Positions 27,954-38,701 of a DNA stretch of 64,000 nucleotides are shown here, piece after piece (the first letter of the stretch is position 1; each line of letters begins with the position of its first letter). Position numbers and translations under genes: made by a program. The notes under the pieces were generated by a model. It did no database searches and was not told the origin of the DNA. It saw only the letters and a list, made by a program, of their open reading frames with translations. The stretch comes from Methanolinea sp. (GTDB lineage Archaea > Halobacteriota > Methanomicrobia > Methanomicrobiales > Methanospirillaceae), in NCBI GenBank assembly GCA_018262855.1, contig JADFDO010000006.1:93249-157248 (forward strand). The letters run 5' to 3'.

Positions 27954-28742
27954 TCAGACGGTTGATGAGGGTCCGAGTGATTCACGAATCCTGTCGAGTA
28001 TCTCCCGTGGGACCGTGACCTCCCCCTGCACCCCTGCCATCGCAACCCATGTGTTCAGCGAGATTCCCGCTGAAAGCGCATAAGTGTCATTCTTTACAGC
28101 GGGAGCAAGGGCTTTCACAATCTCAATCCGGTTCCTGAACCTGATGCTATGAGTCATCTCAATCATGGAAAGATGCGAGAAGAGTGCCTGGGCCATCCCG
28201 TAATCCCTATTGGATGATATTTCGCCTTCCATGATGTCCCGATAGAGATCATACGCGGCATTCCCGTGGCAGACAAGGACCACCTTCTCAATGGCTGGGT
28301 GATAGGTTATGAATCTGAGAACGGTGGTGATCGCGATGCGGGCAGCCCTCTCTAACGGGAACCCATACGCACCGGTACTGATCGCGGGAAACGCAATAGT
28401 GTGGAGGTTGCCCAGTTCCGCGAGGGCGAGCGAGTTCCGGTAGCAGGACTCCAGGAGTTCGTCCTCTCCTGCATTGCCACCCTTCCAGACCGGACCAACC
28501 GTGTGAATCACGAAGCGGGCAAACAGCCTGTATCCCCAGGTGATCTTCGCCTCGCCCGTCCTGCACCCCCCGAGACCCCTGCATTCTTTTAAGAGTTCCG
28601 GACCTGCAGCACGATGGATTGCGCCATCGACACCTCCGCCCCCCATGAGGGAGGGATTAGCGGCATTGACGATCGCATCCATCTTCTGTTTCGTGATATC
28701 CCCCTCGATCACCACGATTCGATCCGCGATTCCCGGTGGCAT
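27954..28742 (-). CDS. Macrodomain protein with C-terminal extension
   Basis: A 262-residue protein. The first about 170 residues form a macrodomain of the O-acetyl-ADP-ribose deacetylase type: [46 protein letters not shown] and [12 protein letters not shown]. It should bind or hydrolyse ADP-ribose derivatives. About 80 further residues ([13 protein letters not shown] to the end) form a mixed helical tail that is not part of the domain and that I cannot identify. The ATG at 28742 starts the domain; the frame extends back to 28865. It is divergent from the catalase gene, with about 157 bases between starts. Confidence 0.87.
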   Translation of the reverse strand: MPPGIADRIVVIEGDITKQKMDAIVNAANPSLMGGGGVDGAIHRAAGPELLKECRGLGGCRTGEAKITWGYRLFARFVIHTVGPVWKGGNAGEDELLESCYRNSLALAELGNLHTIAFPAISTGAYGFPLERAARIAITTVLRFITYHPAIEKVVLVCHGNAAYDLYRDIMEGEISSNRDYGMAQALFSHLSMIEMTHSIRFRNRIEIVKALAPAVKNDTYALSAGISLNTWVAMAGVQGEVTVPREILDRIRESLGPSSTV

Positions 28743-28899
28743 TATAGTGAGAGGGGGTGGATGGAGAGATATGGGTTTTGGCTCACTGCAGCACTGTTCC
28801 TGTCGGCAAAGTTGATGCAGGGTGGGCAACAAGACTACCCTATCGGCTCTGCCCGGATGGTGCATCTCACCCGGCAGAGAGAAGAAAGGAGCTCATATA

Positions 28900-30369
28900 A
28901 TGGAAGAAAAGAAGAAACTGACCACCGCTGCGGGAGCACCTGTAGCTGACAACCAGAATGCCGTCACTGCCGGACCCCGCGGGCCCATGCTGATGCAGGA
29001 TGTCTGGTTCCAGGAGAAACTTGCACACTTCGACCGCGAGGTGATCCCGGAACGGCGCATGCATGCGAAGGGGTCCGGTGCATTTGGCACGTTCACGGTC
29101 ACCAACGACATCACCCGGTATTCGAAGGCAAAGATCTTCTCTAAAATCGGAAAGAAGACCGAGGTGTTCGCCCGATTCTCAACCGTTGCCGGCGAGCGCG
29201 GGGCAGCCGATGCGGAGCGCGATATCCGCGGCTTTGCCCTCAAGTTCTACACCGAGGAGGGGAACTGGGACCTTGTCGGGAACAATACTCCGGTCTTCTT
29301 CCTGCGGGACCCCCACAAGTTCCCCGATCTCAACCGGGCTGTCAAGCGCGACCCCCACACCAACATGCGTTCTGCAAAGAACAACTGGGACTTCTGGACG
29401 TCGCTTCCAGAGGCGCTGCACCAGGTGACCATCACTATGAGCGACCGCGGAATCCCCCTCTCCTACCGCCACATGCACGGGTTTAGCAGCCACGCTTACA
29501 GCATGATCAATGCAAAGAACGAACGGGTGTGGGTCAAGTTCCACTTCACCACCCAGCAGGGGATAAAGAACCTGACCGATGAGGAGGCCGAGGCAATCAT
29601 TGCAAAGGACCGGGAGAGCCACCAGCGCGACCTGCTCACGAGCATCGAGAAGGGTGACTTCCCACGCTGGAAGATGTACATCCAGGTGATGACCGAGGAG
29701 CAGGCAAAACAGATGCCCTATAACCCCTTCGATCTCACCAAGGTGTGGTACAAGAAGGAGTATCCCCTGATTGAGGTGGGGGTGCTCGAGCTGAACCGGA
29801 ATCCCGCTAATTACTTCCAGGACGTGGAGCAGGCGGCGTTCAACCCTGCCGCAGTGGTGCCGGGCATCGGCTTTTCGCCCGACAAGATGCTGCAGGGCCG
29901 CCTCTTCTCATATGGCGATGCCCAGCGATACCGCCTCGGGGTCAACCACCACCAGATCCCGGTCAACCGCCCGAAATATGCACCGGCACACCCGTCACAC
30001 CGCGACGGCCATATGCGGGTCGACGGGAACTACGGCGCAACAATCGCGTACGAACCGAACAGCTACGGCGAATGGCAGGAGCAGCCAGGGTACCGCGAAC
30101 CTCCGCTTGAGATCTCCGGTGCGGCAGCTGCCTGGAACTTCCGGGAGGATGATTCCGATTATTATACCCAGCCCGGCAAGCTCTTCCGCCTGATGAGCCC
30201 TGCCCAGCAGAAGGTCCTCTTCGAGAACACCGCACGGGCTATAGGAGATGCGCCGGAGTTCATAAAGATACGGCATATCCAAAACTGCCTGAAGGCAGAT
30301 CCATCCTACGGAAAAGGTGTCGCGGATGCATGCGGCATCGCGATGGATGCCGTGATGAAACACTCCTGA
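28900..30369 (+). CDS. Monofunctional haem catalase
   Basis: A 489-residue catalase of the small-subunit (clade 3-like) type, which converts hydrogen peroxide to water and oxygen. Catalytic His55 is in [13 protein letters not shown], Asn128 in [10 protein letters not shown], and the haem-binding Tyr338 in [13 protein letters not shown]. All the key residues are intact and the length is normal, so it should be active. The ATG at 28900 has AAAGGAGC upstream; the frame is open from 28822. It shares a divergent promoter region with the macrodomain gene. In a methanogen it points to survival of oxygen exposure. Confidence 0.96.
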   Translation: MEEKKKLTTAAGAPVADNQNAVTAGPRGPMLMQDVWFQEKLAHFDREVIPERRMHAKGSGAFGTFTVTNDITRYSKAKIFSKIGKKTEVFARFSTVAGERGAADAERDIRGFALKFYTEEGNWDLVGNNTPVFFLRDPHKFPDLNRAVKRDPHTNMRSAKNNWDFWTSLPEALHQVTITMSDRGIPLSYRHMHGFSSHAYSMINAKNERVWVKFHFTTQQGIKNLTDEEAEAIIAKDRESHQRDLLTSIEKGDFPRWKMYIQVMTEEQAKQMPYNPFDLTKVWYKKEYPLIEVGVLELNRNPANYFQDVEQAAFNPAAVVPGIGFSPDKMLQGRLFSYGDAQRYRLGVNHHQIPVNRPKYAPAHPSHRDGHMRVDGNYGATIAYEPNSYGEWQEQPGYREPPLEISGAAAAWNFREDDSDYYTQPGKLFRLMSPAQQKVLFENTARAIGDAPEFIKIRHIQNCLKADPSYGKGVADACGIAMDAVMKHS

Positions 30370-30446
30370 AGAGACTTTTTAATTCCGTCCATTTTTAAAA
30401 AAAATGCTGGACTTGTCGCATTCCCCCTCCTGCACACCCGTTCGTG

Positions 30447-31262
30447 TTATACGGGGATTGGTTCTTTTGCGCGGTAACACGGCTCGACTGACGATGCCAT
30501 TGCCACGAAGTCTTCCTTACTCAGGTCTCCAAGGAGCCAGTACGACCCATGCGAATCAGCCCATGCGAGCTGGTTTTGCCCGATCCCCTCCACAAATTCC
30601 CCGCAAAACCCACGGATGGCAACATCGTCGGCCCCCTTTCCTGTGATGGCAAAGGCATACGGAGGGTGCCCGAGGCAGACCTGAACCAGGTGCAACTCAT
30701 CGCTCCCACTGGTATACACGATATCCCTCCGGGGACAGGGATCGCCATAGATTCGCACCATGGAGAAGGAGTATGCGGCCGGAATGTTCGAGGGGACTGC
30801 GAGCGGACACCCTGGTACAAGTGCTACGGATGCGTCTTCAAGAGTGGAATACTCAACCGGAGGTTCCCCGCCACTGCACGGCATGGGTTCTATCACCCAA
30901 TGCCAGTATCTGCCAACAATGGTTTCATCTGCATCATCGATGATGACATGGTAGAGCGATCTCTGGCCGCCGCAACGGAATGTCACTGCCGTGAACGTTC
31001 CCGAAAAGATGCCTTTTGGCCCGGTCTGTTCGTACTGTACCGGTCCCGCGTCAACAATCTCGTACTCTCCGCTCGCGATGGGGATCTGTTCCCTGACAAT
31101 GGTGTCGCGCAAGGCGATCGCGATGGCTGCCTCGGTCCTGTTCTCCAGATCCCCGTAGCCTGCATGCTTCATGCACCCGGCACATGACATCGCGGTGAGA
31201 CATATGAGAAAAAGTATGGCGATGATGATATGAGAGGGAGGTGGTTCTTTCATTCCATTCAT
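30447..31262 (-). CDS. Lipoprotein, DUF4367-like C terminus
   Basis: A 271-residue lipoprotein. The signal ends in MSCAGC (Cys about 30). The middle domain contains at least five cysteines. The last 40 residues (QLAWADSHGSYWLLGDLSKEDFVAMASSV) resemble the end of DUF4367 domains, where a Trp-rich strand leads to SKEELLKIA-type helices. No catalytic motif is visible. It converges on the catalase gene with about 77 bases between stops. The function is unknown. Confidence 0.72.
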   Translation of the reverse strand: MNGMKEPPPSHIIIAILFLICLTAMSCAGCMKHAGYGDLENRTEAAIAIALRDTIVREQIPIASGEYEIVDAGPVQYEQTGPKGIFSGTFTAVTFRCGGQRSLYHVIIDDADETIVGRYWHWVIEPMPCSGGEPPVEYSTLEDASVALVPGCPLAVPSNIPAAYSFSMVRIYGDPCPRRDIVYTSGSDELHLVQVCLGHPPYAFAITGKGADDVAIRGFCGEFVEGIGQNQLAWADSHGSYWLLGDLSKEDFVAMASSVEPCYRAKEPIPV

Positions 31263-31372
31263 AAGTCATTCCCGCCGATACTAAAGCAAGTACGGGATGT
31301 GATACTCTCCATCCAGTCCTATTCTTTTTTGTGCTAAAAGGAATGAATCACCATTGGGGCGGATCATCAGTC

Positions 31373-32164
31373 ATGGTGTCGGAATCGTGGAAAAAAGGAC
31401 TCAAATATTTCTTTATCGCGGTGATCATCATCCTTCTTATCGTATTTGGCACCATCTTCTACCTCTTCGACCAGAATTCCCGGCAGAGCGAACGGCATAA
31501 TTTCGATTATTCCATCCAGCTCTCGTATGCCCGCACAATCGAGAATGTCACCATACTTATTCCGATTCCTCTCCTGAACGGGACATCGGTGCTCGCAGAA
31601 CCATTCCTGAACAGGACCGTGCATGGCATCCCGGATGACTGGAACCTCTCGATAGAGAGAGTGAATGGTATGCCGATGCTTGCAATCCGTGCGGTGAGGA
31701 TGGTCCCGGAGTACCATGGTTTCCCTATTGCAATCGAACCCGGACAGAGTCCCCTTCCCACTACCCTTGCTCCAGGCACTGAATATTCGTCCGATACCCC
31801 GATACTCCAGCCGATCTCCATTGGCACTATGCATTCAGTACAACGGACTATCGATACGCATAATCCGGTGGGGAATGAGCCAGTTTTTGTTCCGGATGGA
31901 GAATTCATCCTTCTTACCAGCACACCGAAAACACCACGGCTGGGAAAAGAGTATTCCCATTCTGTCCCGGCATACCTCTCCTTCACGACCGACCGTCCTG
32001 CAGAAGTGCATATCGCTACCAGCATCCAGGGAACCAATTCGATCTGGTGGGGTGGCTGGGTGTACAACAGTTACGCGGATACTGTTACCTTGGATTCGGA
32101 TCATTCAATCGGATGGACCAATGCAACCGCGAGCCTGTACACCGAGGAAGGAATCTATTATTGA
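31373..32164 (+). CDS. Membrane-anchored exported protein, unknown
   Basis: About 263 residues from the ATG at 31373. A basic N terminus (SESWKKGLKY) leads into one membrane helix (about 12-32), and the rest is extracellular. The exported part has several NxT/NxS sites and Pro-rich stretches (GQSPLPTTLAPG), and ends IGWTNATASLYTEEGIYY. I do not recognise the family. Starts at GTG 31331 and ATG 31343 are possible, but 31373 places the positive charges correctly. Confidence 0.65.
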   Translation: MVSESWKKGLKYFFIAVIIILLIVFGTIFYLFDQNSRQSERHNFDYSIQLSYARTIENVTILIPIPLLNGTSVLAEPFLNRTVHGIPDDWNLSIERVNGMPMLAIRAVRMVPEYHGFPIAIEPGQSPLPTTLAPGTEYSSDTPILQPISIGTMHSVQRTIDTHNPVGNEPVFVPDGEFILLTSTPKTPRLGKEYSHSVPAYLSFTTDRPAEVHIATSIQGTNSIWWGGWVYNSYADTVTLDSDHSIGWTNATASLYTEEGIYY

Positions 32165-32430
32165 TCCCGGGAAAATTCGGAGGATGGCCCCGGCAGGAAG
32201 ATGGGAAGGATCAGTTAGATTACTCCTCTGGAAACAACTGAGTTATCAGTGGTGTAATCAACGACAGGGAGTCTCTCACAGGGGTGTATCCCTGGTGAAA
32301 GTATCAGGAAAGGATCACCTGTGGGTTGTCACCCCCCAAAAAAAACACGTGATTCCCATCGAGACATACACCGATAAAATGAAAATCTCGGATGCGTTTT
32401 TTATATGAAAAAGGGAGTTGGGTATCCCAT

Positions 32431-35400
32431 TCACAATACAGTAATTATGTCCGTATGCGTGGTGGTATTGGTGATCAGTCTCCTGTCCGGACCGAATGCC
32501 CATACCGTCAGTGATACCGTGTAGGTCCCGGGTTTCCGGAATATATGGCTCGGGTTCTGGCTGCTCGAGCGGTACCCGTCGCCAAAATCGTATCTCCACA
32601 TGATCGGACTCATGGTCGATGTACCTGAGAACACCACCTGGAGTGGTGCGGATCCTGTGGCAGGGGTTGCGGTAAAGTCTGCCCGGATATCAGGCCCGGG
32701 CGTACCTTCAACCCTTATATAGGCCTCCTTCGTCATGGTCTTCGAGACGAGAGTCCTTCCCTCTATGGTGCGGATGGTAAGGGAGACGGTGTAGGTCCCG
32801 GGCTTCCGGTAGGTGTGAAGGGGGTTCCTGTTCGTTGATGAGTATCCGTCCCCGAACTTATAGAGATACGATACAATCCTGCCATCCGACTGGTCGGCGA
32901 ACTGAACGGCCAGGGGGCTGTTGCCCGAGAGGGGAGTTGCATTGAAATCTGCGTAGAAGGGCGGTTCGGTGCGGATGTGCAGCGGCAAGCTGTCGATGTT
33001 ATTCTCATCGATGACATACGGTGCATTGCAGAATCCATCGCCGCGATCGGGGGTCACCTGCGACCATCCTGTGCCGTCAGCGTTTGCCCAGTAATTTCCG
33101 CCAAGGTATGGGCCGCCAACGATGTTTGTGCCGGCAATCTTCCTCGCATTCCAGGTCACGTTCGTGACAACCCCGCCTGAAAGATCGACGTTTTCGTCGT
33201 TCGAGAGATAATTGTTCCAGATATAGACATTGGACGCATCGAGCATCCCTATCCCGGGACCTTCGGTATCCCGTATTTGGCTTCCTTCGAGATAGAGGCT
33301 GTCCCCGCCAAGGATAATTCCGGCAGCACCGTTCGATTCGGCAGTAATATTCAGCAACCAGGCTTCATTCGTCTCTTCCAGGTCAATCCCTGCAAAGGAA
33401 TTACTCCTGGCAATCAGGTGATGCAGGTGTATGTCCTTACAATTCTGAATACCAAATCCTGAGCCTGAGAAGGGATCCCTGCTTGTGGATGCCTCCGAAC
33501 TGGTGACTCGAACGCCCTCTGAATCCTGGATATGGAATCCGTTGAAGATATTCTCACGGGCGGTACATCTGTCGATCCGGACACGATCGCTCTCCCTGAC
33601 AAAAAATCCGTAATAGCTCCCTGTTGCGGTCACGTTACGGATGGTCGCATCATCGCACATGAAGAGGAAAAGCCCGTATTCATTCTTCTCAAACATCAGG
33701 TCATTGACCGTGAGATTCGGACAGGCGATTCCAAAAACCGTTCCGGCCAGGCTCGCTCCATCGACAACGGCACCGGTCTCTTCAACCAGATAATAGATCG
33801 GCCGGCCATTGATGGTATTTGTGGTGTCGACCTGGTGGTAAAAATTCCCAATGTCAGTACCATCAACACAAAAGTTCACCTCATTATCAGACATGAGATT
33901 CCCTGATAATGTCGCATTATGGGCATTGTCGAGAAAAATCCCATACCCACAATCGGTTACAGTATTTTTACTGACATAATGGTCATCCCTCGTCAGCCAT
34001 ATCCCAAACCCACTGCCGGCGATGGTGTTTTCTCTGATGATTGAGAATATTTCGGGGTCGTCAACCGGAGATGTCATGAAGATTCCCCCGTTGCCTCCAT
34101 TCTTGGTGAACTGGTTCCCTATCAGGATGTTCCCTATCGAATGATCACTCCATATACCAGTGTTCACATTCTCATCGATATGACATCCGGAAACAAACAG
34201 GCCCAAATTCTCTGTTGAGAGGATGCCACTGCCTCCTACATAGGGCAGTTGTTCACCCCATCCATTGTGACCGATCACCGATTCGAGTACCCATGTATCG
34301 GTGGAATTTGTAACACCAAGTCCATTTCCTCCATACCAGATGCCCTCACTTTCCCAGGGTATATTGTCCTGAATCGTGCTTCGTTCAACCGTACAGTAAG
34401 TGGCGGCAGAAATGGAGATCCCCTCCATGTTTCCAACAGCCGTGCAATTATACAGCCAGCTCTTTTTAACTCCGTTGACGTTGAAGCCATATGCCCAGTG
34501 AGAGGCAGTCAGGTTCCTAATCGTGATATTTTTGTAACTTTCTCCCCCTCCGCCTGCAAGAACTCCATGTGTATCCGATACATTCGATCCCTCAATGATA
34601 TGCCCGTCACCATTGAGGATCACATCTGATGCCTTGATCGAGATCGCAGTCCCCGCGGTTGAATTCACAAGGTCATTCATGAGCCGGTACTGCCCAGGCC
34701 GATCGATCACCGCAGGGGCAGTGATGGGGATCTCGCCTTCGAAGAGGTGCAGCGGGAGGTGATCGATATTGTTCAAATCGTACGCAAGAGGCGAAACGCA
34801 GAAACCATCGCCGCGATCAGGGGTCACCTGCGACCATCCTGTGCCGTCAGCGTTTGCCCAGTAATTCCCGCCAAGGTATGGGCCTCCGGCAATATTTGGA
34901 CTGAAAAGCATGGTGGTGTTCCATGTATTCGCGGGGGGATTGGGGTCGGGATTGTACGAAAGCCCAACGGGGTCCGTGAAGGAGTCACGTGCAATCAAAA
35001 CCGTATGCGATATCTCAGATGCTGGAGTGACCGGATCACTGCCGAATTTGGGAAGAATTCCCACATCACCGACACCCCCTCTCAGGCAGAACAGGATTGA
35101 GGTATCACTCGTCACCAGATTATCGGCGATCAGATTGTCGTAGCTTCCCTCATCCTGAATCCGGCGTTGCAAAACGATACCATTCTTTGTCGCTGTCAAA
35201 AAATTCGACATGATTGTATTTTCAGGAGAGTTCAACAGGAAAACACCGTTTTCTGCATCTCCTGTAAGCGTATTGCCGGTCAGATTGAGCGATGATGATA
35301 CGGTAAGATCGAATCCCACGCCACTTTCCGCATTGATAGTATTCCCGGATAGAATCGCTCCCTCTGATTCAGATGAGGAAATACCTGCAACAAGAGTTCT

Positions 35401-36993
35401 CTGGATTGTGTTTGCGGTAAATACTGCGTTGTTAAATCCTGATACCTTATCAAGGTAGATGCCTGCGTGTGCACCATCGATGGTGTTATCCCTGATCGTC
35501 ACATCTTCAAGGTAGATCCCGGTTACGATACCGCAATCCTCCGAGTTTTCCACAAGGTTATCCGAGATCAGCCCTCCGTAAAAATCGCCGACCATGATGC
35601 CATCTGAACAGTCGGTAAGATGGTTTCCCTGGATAGTCAGGTGAGGGGATGCAATGGAGAGTATCCCCCTGTACATCTGGTCGAATGAGCCGTTCGTGAC
35701 CGTGAGATTTTCTGAGCGGAGTGCCATAACACCTGCACCGTTCGCAGAGCTGGACAAATCCCGGATCTCAGCATTATCACAACCATACAGGATAACGGTG
35801 GCGAGGGTATCAGAGCTGTCGATCGAGAGATCATCAACTCCCTCGAAGTACCAGACCGGTTTCCCATCAGCAAGGTTGGTCGTGTCGATCACGTTACCCG
35901 GCAGCACACCGGGATCAAGGACAAATGGATTCATCCAGAAATTGTAGATATTGTTGTCCATGGTATTCTGGGAAACGAACGAGTCCGTGACCCATAAAAA
36001 ACCCATCCCTGTGTCCGAATTTGTATCCACAGTATTCCCGGTGATGGTGAGCCCGGAACAATCCTCAAAGCGGTAGGCAAGCTCCACATCGGTCCCGGCA
36101 ACGTGATTGTCCGCAACCACGACTCCCGATGTCCCATACGTCATGATGCCATAGATACCTTTTCTAGGAGTTCCCGGGTTCTCACTCAGGGTGTTGTTCC
36201 GGATGACCACCTCTTCGGAGGGTATGAAGAGGCCGATCGAGCCGCCGGAACCTGAGATGAGATTATCAGACACGGTGAGGTTTCTGACCAAGCCCCCGGC
36301 GGTTCTGGCGATGATCCCGATGCCCGCACCACGCGATTGCGTGATCGTATTTCCCGATATTATACCATCTTCCGTAGGATTTGCACTCCCGCTGCTCACG
36401 ACCGCTACAGAATATCCATATGGATTATTGAATTCATTGCCAGTAATGGAATACCCGTGCGGATCGTAGAGGACCACCGTATCTCCATGAACATAAAATC
36501 TGCATGATGATATCGTGAGGCCTGCCACGTTCTCGCCCGTGACTGCAGGGTACGTGAGATAATAGTCTGTAACCTTGGGATGTACGATTGTAAGATCCAG
36601 GAGCGCACAGTTGTTATTTTCGATGAGCACCGCGGAACTGTTTGCCCCTGTGATATTCATCGAGATGAGCTCAGTATTCAAAGCTTCAAGGGTTATTCCG
36701 AATTCCGCCCCCTCCGCATCGATAACGGGGTATCCAGTTCCTGTATCGATACCCCTGAGTGTCAAACTCCTGTTGACCACCACTGGTCCACCATAATCAC
36801 CGCTCCGGATCTCAATGGTATCCCCCTCATCAGCGGCATTGATCGCATCCTGGATGTTCGTAAAGTTGCAGCCGGAATCGCAGACCGTCCAGGTCACCGC
36901 CATTGACGGTGCACAAAAGCTCAGTATCAATACCATTCCGATAAGGAAAAAAAGGGAGACTTTAAAGTCCCCGGTTCTACCCGATGCCCCCAT
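32431..36993 (-). CDS. Giant beta-helix (NosD/CASH) and PKD surface protein
   Basis: A 1520-residue secreted protein. The signal sequence (about 12-32) ends near APSMA. Residues about 40-1340 are right-handed parallel beta-helix repeats of the NosD/CASH type: first motif FTNIQDAINAADEGDTIEI, then many coils such as ISGNTI and VSDNLI. Two PKD domains close the protein (about 1350-1520), each with a KFGDGY/DFGDGY motif and KPGTYTVSLT. Two nearly identical segments (YLGGNYWANADGTGWSQVTPD) mark an internal duplication. It may bind or cut surface carbohydrate or build the cell coat. No C-terminal anchor or cell-wall sorting motif is visible. A TATA stretch lies at 37050-37063. Confidence 0.93.
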   Translation of the reverse strand: MGASGRTGDFKVSLFFLIGMVLILSFCAPSMAVTWTVCDSGCNFTNIQDAINAADEGDTIEIRSGDYGGPVVVNRSLTLRGIDTGTGYPVIDAEGAEFGITLEALNTELISMNITGANSSAVLIENNNCALLDLTIVHPKVTDYYLTYPAVTGENVAGLTISSCRFYVHGDTVVLYDPHGYSITGNEFNNPYGYSVAVVSSGSANPTEDGIISGNTITQSRGAGIGIIARTAGGLVRNLTVSDNLISGSGGSIGLFIPSEEVVIRNNTLSENPGTPRKGIYGIMTYGTSGVVVADNHVAGTDVELAYRFEDCSGLTITGNTVDTNSDTGMGFLWVTDSFVSQNTMDNNIYNFWMNPFVLDPGVLPGNVIDTTNLADGKPVWYFEGVDDLSIDSSDTLATVILYGCDNAEIRDLSSSANGAGVMALRSENLTVTNGSFDQMYRGILSIASPHLTIQGNHLTDCSDGIMVGDFYGGLISDNLVENSEDCGIVTGIYLEDVTIRDNTIDGAHAGIYLDKVSGFNNAVFTANTIQRTLVAGISSSESEGAILSGNTINAESGVGFDLTVSSSLNLTGNTLTGDAENGVFLLNSPENTIMSNFLTATKNGIVLQRRIQDEGSYDNLIADNLVTSDTSILFCLRGGVGDVGILPKFGSDPVTPASEISHTVLIARDSFTDPVGLSYNPDPNPPANTWNTTMLFSPNIAGGPYLGGNYWANADGTGWSQVTPDRGDGFCVSPLAYDLNNIDHLPLHLFEGEIPITAPAVIDRPGQYRLMNDLVNSTAGTAISIKASDVILNGDGHIIEGSNVSDTHGVLAGGGGESYKNITIRNLTASHWAYGFNVNGVKKSWLYNCTAVGNMEGISISAATYCTVERSTIQDNIPWESEGIWYGGNGLGVTNSTDTWVLESVIGHNGWGEQLPYVGGSGILSTENLGLFVSGCHIDENVNTGIWSDHSIGNILIGNQFTKNGGNGGIFMTSPVDDPEIFSIIRENTIAGSGFGIWLTRDDHYVSKNTVTDCGYGIFLDNAHNATLSGNLMSDNEVNFCVDGTDIGNFYHQVDTTNTINGRPIYYLVEETGAVVDGASLAGTVFGIACPNLTVNDLMFEKNEYGLFLFMCDDATIRNVTATGSYYGFFVRESDRVRIDRCTARENIFNGFHIQDSEGVRVTSSEASTSRDPFSGSGFGIQNCKDIHLHHLIARSNSFAGIDLEETNEAWLLNITAESNGAAGIILGGDSLYLEGSQIRDTEGPGIGMLDASNVYIWNNYLSNDENVDLSGGVVTNVTWNARKIAGTNIVGGPYLGGNYWANADGTGWSQVTPDRGDGFCNAPYVIDENNIDSLPLHIRTEPPFYADFNATPLSGNSPLAVQFADQSDGRIVSYLYKFGDGYSSTNRNPLHTYRKPGTYTVSLTIRTIEGRTLVSKTMTKEAYIRVEGTPGPDIRADFTATPATGSAPLQVVFSGTSTMSPIMWRYDFGDGYRSSSQNPSHIFRKPGTYTVSLTVWAFGPDRRLITNTTTHTDIITVL
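33031..33117. repeat. Internal direct repeat of the beta-helix gene, copy 1
   Basis: About 87 bp, nearly identical (four differences) to 34801-34887. It encodes the segment around GGNYWANADGTGWSQVTPDRGDGFC, near the end of the second beta-helix section. Confidence 0.85.
34801..34887. repeat. Internal direct repeat of the beta-helix gene, copy 2
   Basis: The partner of 33031-33117 in the same orientation, 1.77 kb away. The near identity at third codon positions suggests recent duplication or gene conversion. The two copies could recombine and delete the sequence between them. Confidence 0.85.
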
Positions 36994-37049
36994 TTGATAC
37001 GTATGTATACCCCCTGGTGAGTAACCAGATAGGTGAACCTCATCACGGG

Positions 37050-37063
37050 ATATATATATAAAT
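37050..37063 (-). promoter_or_regulatory. TATA box for the beta-helix/PKD gene
   Basis: An A/T run (TTTATATATATATC on the minus strand) lies about 63 nt before the ATG at 36993. It predicts a leader of roughly 35 bases. Confidence 0.45.
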
Positions 37064-37262
37064 GCCGTTGATATTGCCCGTGGAGCAGGCGTGTTCCAGG
37101 TATAATCTGCATCCCGGCATTCTCATCCAGAGAGGTATCCCAAAAAAGCATCCCGGCCTTCGCGATGAAGATTCTGACTTGTATGCCGGAACGGGATCCA
37201 TTCCGGGATGAAATGGATCTATTTTCCGTATCTTTATTTCTCCTGAATGCCAACGCCTTCCA

Positions 37263-38120
37263 ATGCCACCGGCAAAGAAGATCGCAAAGGCTTTTCCTGC
37301 ACGCGAGACGATCGAAGGTGCCGGTGTCCGTCTCTATCGTGCATTCGGGATTAAGGAACTGCCCCTCTTTGACCCGTTCCTGATGCTCGATGACTTCAGG
37401 TCAGACAGACCGGACGACTACCTCCCCGGGTTCCCCCGCCATCCCCACAGGGGGATAGAGACTGTGACCTATATGCTCGAGGGCAGGATCGAGCACGCCG
37501 ACAGCCTTGGACATAAGGGGTTTGTCGAGGCGGGGGGCGTCCAGTGGATGACCGCGGGATCCGGGATCATCCACCAGGAGATGCCAAAGCCCTTCAACGG
37601 CCGGATGGGAGGGTTCCAGCTCTGGGTGAACCTTCCCAGGAGCCACAAGATGATCGATCCCCGATACCAGGAGGTCCCGGCATCGGGGATTCCCGTCATC
37701 TCTCCAGATAAGAACACAAGGATCAGGATCATCTGCGGTTCGATCGACGAGGTGTTCGGGCCCGTGCAGGATATCGTAGGATATCCCGAGTTCTTCGATG
37801 TGACGCTCGGCCCGGACGTGCCATTCTCCCACGAGGTGAAGGCAGAGCATAATGCAGGCGTCTACGTCATTGGAGGATCGGGGAATTTCGACATTTGGCA
37901 GGAGAAGGAACTGAAAAACCGCACCATGGTCCTCTATGCCCGTGAGGGGAGGCGTATCCAGGTCATTGCCGGCAGCAGGGGAGTCAGGTTCCTTTACCTC
38001 TCAGGGCTCCCTCTACGGGACCCGGTTGCATGGAAGGGTCCGATCGTCATGAACACCGACGAGGAACTTACCCAGGCCTTCGAAGAATACCGGGATGGAA
38101 CATTCATCCGGAAACACTGA
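37263..38120 (+). CDS. Pirin family protein
   Basis: A 285-residue bicupin of the pirin family. The metal ligands of the N-terminal cupin are complete: His60 and His62 in FPRHPHRG, His104 and Glu106 in GIIHQE. Pirins can act as quercetinases or redox-sensing partners; the role in archaea is unknown. It is a single gene and shows no sign of truncation. Confidence 0.92.
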   Translation: MPPAKKIAKAFPARETIEGAGVRLYRAFGIKELPLFDPFLMLDDFRSDRPDDYLPGFPRHPHRGIETVTYMLEGRIEHADSLGHKGFVEAGGVQWMTAGSGIIHQEMPKPFNGRMGGFQLWVNLPRSHKMIDPRYQEVPASGIPVISPDKNTRIRIICGSIDEVFGPVQDIVGYPEFFDVTLGPDVPFSHEVKAEHNAGVYVIGGSGNFDIWQEKELKNRTMVLYAREGRRIQVIAGSRGVRFLYLSGLPLRDPVAWKGPIVMNTDEELTQAFEEYRDGTFIRKH

Positions 38121-38296
38121 TTGGATCAGTGGTTCCAGAAGGACGATGAACTGGTGAGTTTCCCGGCTTTGTGACATAATCTCTCTCTTTTCCTGGGAAT
38201 TCACCCAAAAAATGCTGCACTGAAAATCGATCCCGGGTTCGGGTGATCCGGGCAACATCCCCATCGTTTAATGATGCACTGTTCCAATTGACTGGT

Positions 38297-38701
38297 ATGG
38301 CAAAGATGACTGATGAGATGATCACCGCATTCCGTTCAGGCAGGATATTTCCGATGGCTACAGCCTCGAAGGACGGCGAGCCGAACGTTGCCCCGATGGG
38401 ATCTGTCTTCGTGCGGGATCCCGGGACGATATGGATTGGCGACCAGTTTATGAAGACAACGATTGGCAATCTCACTGAAAATCCCCGGGCATGCCTCTAT
38501 GTGTGGGGACCGGGCATCAAGGGATGTTACAAGGTCAAGGGGGATATCACAATCAAAAAGAAAGGGAAAGACTATGAGACAATGAAGGAGGAGGTTGCAA
38601 AGGCAAAACCGGGCCTGATATGCAGGTCTCTCCTGGTGATGAAGGTCACGGAAGTCTACGAGTGTATGCCAGGTGACCATGCGGGTGACCAGCTGATCTG
38701 A
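38297..38701 (+). CDS. Pyridoxamine 5'-phosphate oxidase-like flavin protein
   Basis: A 134-residue split-barrel protein of the PPOX-like family, probably binding FMN or F420. Typical stretches are MATASKDGEPNVAPMGSVFV (about 20-39), WIGDQFMKTTIGNL and RACLYVWGP. The ATG at 38297 is chosen because MAKMTDEMI is a normal start; the frame opens earlier at 38243. It lies 180 bp after the pirin gene. The substrate is unknown. Confidence 0.85.
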   Translation: MAKMTDEMITAFRSGRIFPMATASKDGEPNVAPMGSVFVRDPGTIWIGDQFMKTTIGNLTENPRACLYVWGPGIKGCYKVKGDITIKKKGKDYETMKEEVAKAKPGLICRSLLVMKVTEVYECMPGDHAGDQLI

